Part shown: piece by piece, positions 32,055 to 32,242 of the stretch | Layout of the letters: each line of letters starts with the position of its first letter | Numbering within the stretch: the stretch's first letter is position 1 | NCBI GenBank assembly: GCA_015061695.1 | Contig: SUWA01000025.1 | Span: forward strand, 1-32,242 | DNA length: 32,242 nt | Direction of reading: 5' to 3' | Origin: Lentisphaerota bacterium | GTDB taxonomy: Bacteria > Verrucomicrobiota > Lentisphaeria > Victivallales > Victivallaceae | Translations under genes and position numbers: made by a program | The notes under the pieces: model-generated | Database searches by the model: none | Seen by the model: only the letters and a program-made list of their open reading frames with translations | What the model was told of the DNA's origin: nothing

Positions 32055-32242
32055 GGCGGCGAGCGATAGCAATGCCGCCGGGCGACACCAGTCGCCGGTC
32101 TGCAACATAGCATTGGGCGGCGAGCGATAGCAATGCCGCCGGGCGACACCAGTCGCCGGTCTGCAACATAGCATTGGGCGGCGAGCGATAGCAATGCCGC
32201 CGGGCGACACCAGTCGCCGGTCTGCAACATAGCATTGGGCGG
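32055..32242. repeat. 61 bp tandem array, three perfect copies and a fourth cut by the window edge
   Basis: Units at 32055-32115, 32116-32176 and 32177-32237 are identical, and a fourth begins at 32238. Each unit contains GGCGAC-ACCA-GTCGCC, a perfect 6 bp hairpin, and GGCGGC/GCCGCC arms 13 nt apart. CATTG and CAATG can also pair between neighbouring units. A 21 bp piece (GGCGACACC to GGTCT) is found upstream at 31982-32002. Because 61 is not a multiple of three, all minus frames stay open by chance of composition; I do not call a gene. The array continues beyond the window. Confidence 0.95.

Noticed and set aside
31810-32235. Minus-strand frames of 69-141 codons over the 61 bp array
   Set aside because: All three frames are open because the repeat has no stops; the products are repeat translations without ribosome sites.
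32055-32242. CRISPR array
   Set aside because: The 61 bp units are perfectly contiguous with no unique spacers, and no cas genes are in the window.

Overview
The window is a 32.2 kb stretch of bacterial chromosome with about 20 intact protein genes, one gene cut by the left edge, and several repeat-rich gaps. I see no rRNA, tRNA, CRISPR array, phage genes or transposase. The gene mix suggests a carbohydrate-degrading Gram-negative bacterium of the PVC group, perhaps Lentisphaerae/Victivallales. It includes a DUF4838 secreted protein, a GH106-like glycosidase, sugar oxidoreductases, an AraC regulator, secreted Sel1 proteins and a hexameric-type citrate synthase. The taxonomy is inferred from gene families only.

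Left part (1-10.7 kb). A minus-strand operon encodes a zinc-less MDR dehydrogenase, an NAD-dependent epimerase and a Gfo/Idh/MocA oxidoreductase, probably for sugar conversion. Citrate synthase (minus) is divergent from pepF-pncC (plus). A secreted Sel1-repeat protein (minus) is divergent from a large cytoplasmic glycosidase-like protein (plus), with a promoter and possible operators between them.

Middle (10.7-19.6 kb). A 564 bp convergent gap holds a GC-rich terminator, a long AT-rich hairpin and two 119 bp direct repeats. A tightly packed minus-strand operon follows, with four-base ATGA overlaps at three of its five junctions: coaD-yceD-rpe-SDR-uvrC-GT39-like. It is divergent from ribF, a membrane-tethered MerR-like coiled-coil protein and ruvC. 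The promoters of these two operons appear to overlap at their -10 boxes.

Right part (19.6-32.2 kb). A near-consensus promoter drives a stand-alone 5'-3' exonuclease ending in a sliding-clamp motif. An AraC regulator, the HrpA helicase and a secreted DUF4838 protein follow on the same strand with gaps of 3-21 bp. Facing them are a secreted acetyl-xylan-esterase-like hydrolase, with phased TGACGG repeats upstream, and a second secreted Sel1 protein. The window ends in a perfect 61 bp tandem array that runs off the edge.

Seven independently chosen promoter candidates share the -10 hexamer TATATT with a 16-17 bp spacer, which looks like the local housekeeping promoter. No single gene cluster here is clearly a new system. 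The best leads are the tethered HTH-coiled-coil protein, the exonuclease with a C-terminal clamp motif, the shortened UvrC, the overlapping coaD/ribF promoters and the repeat families.
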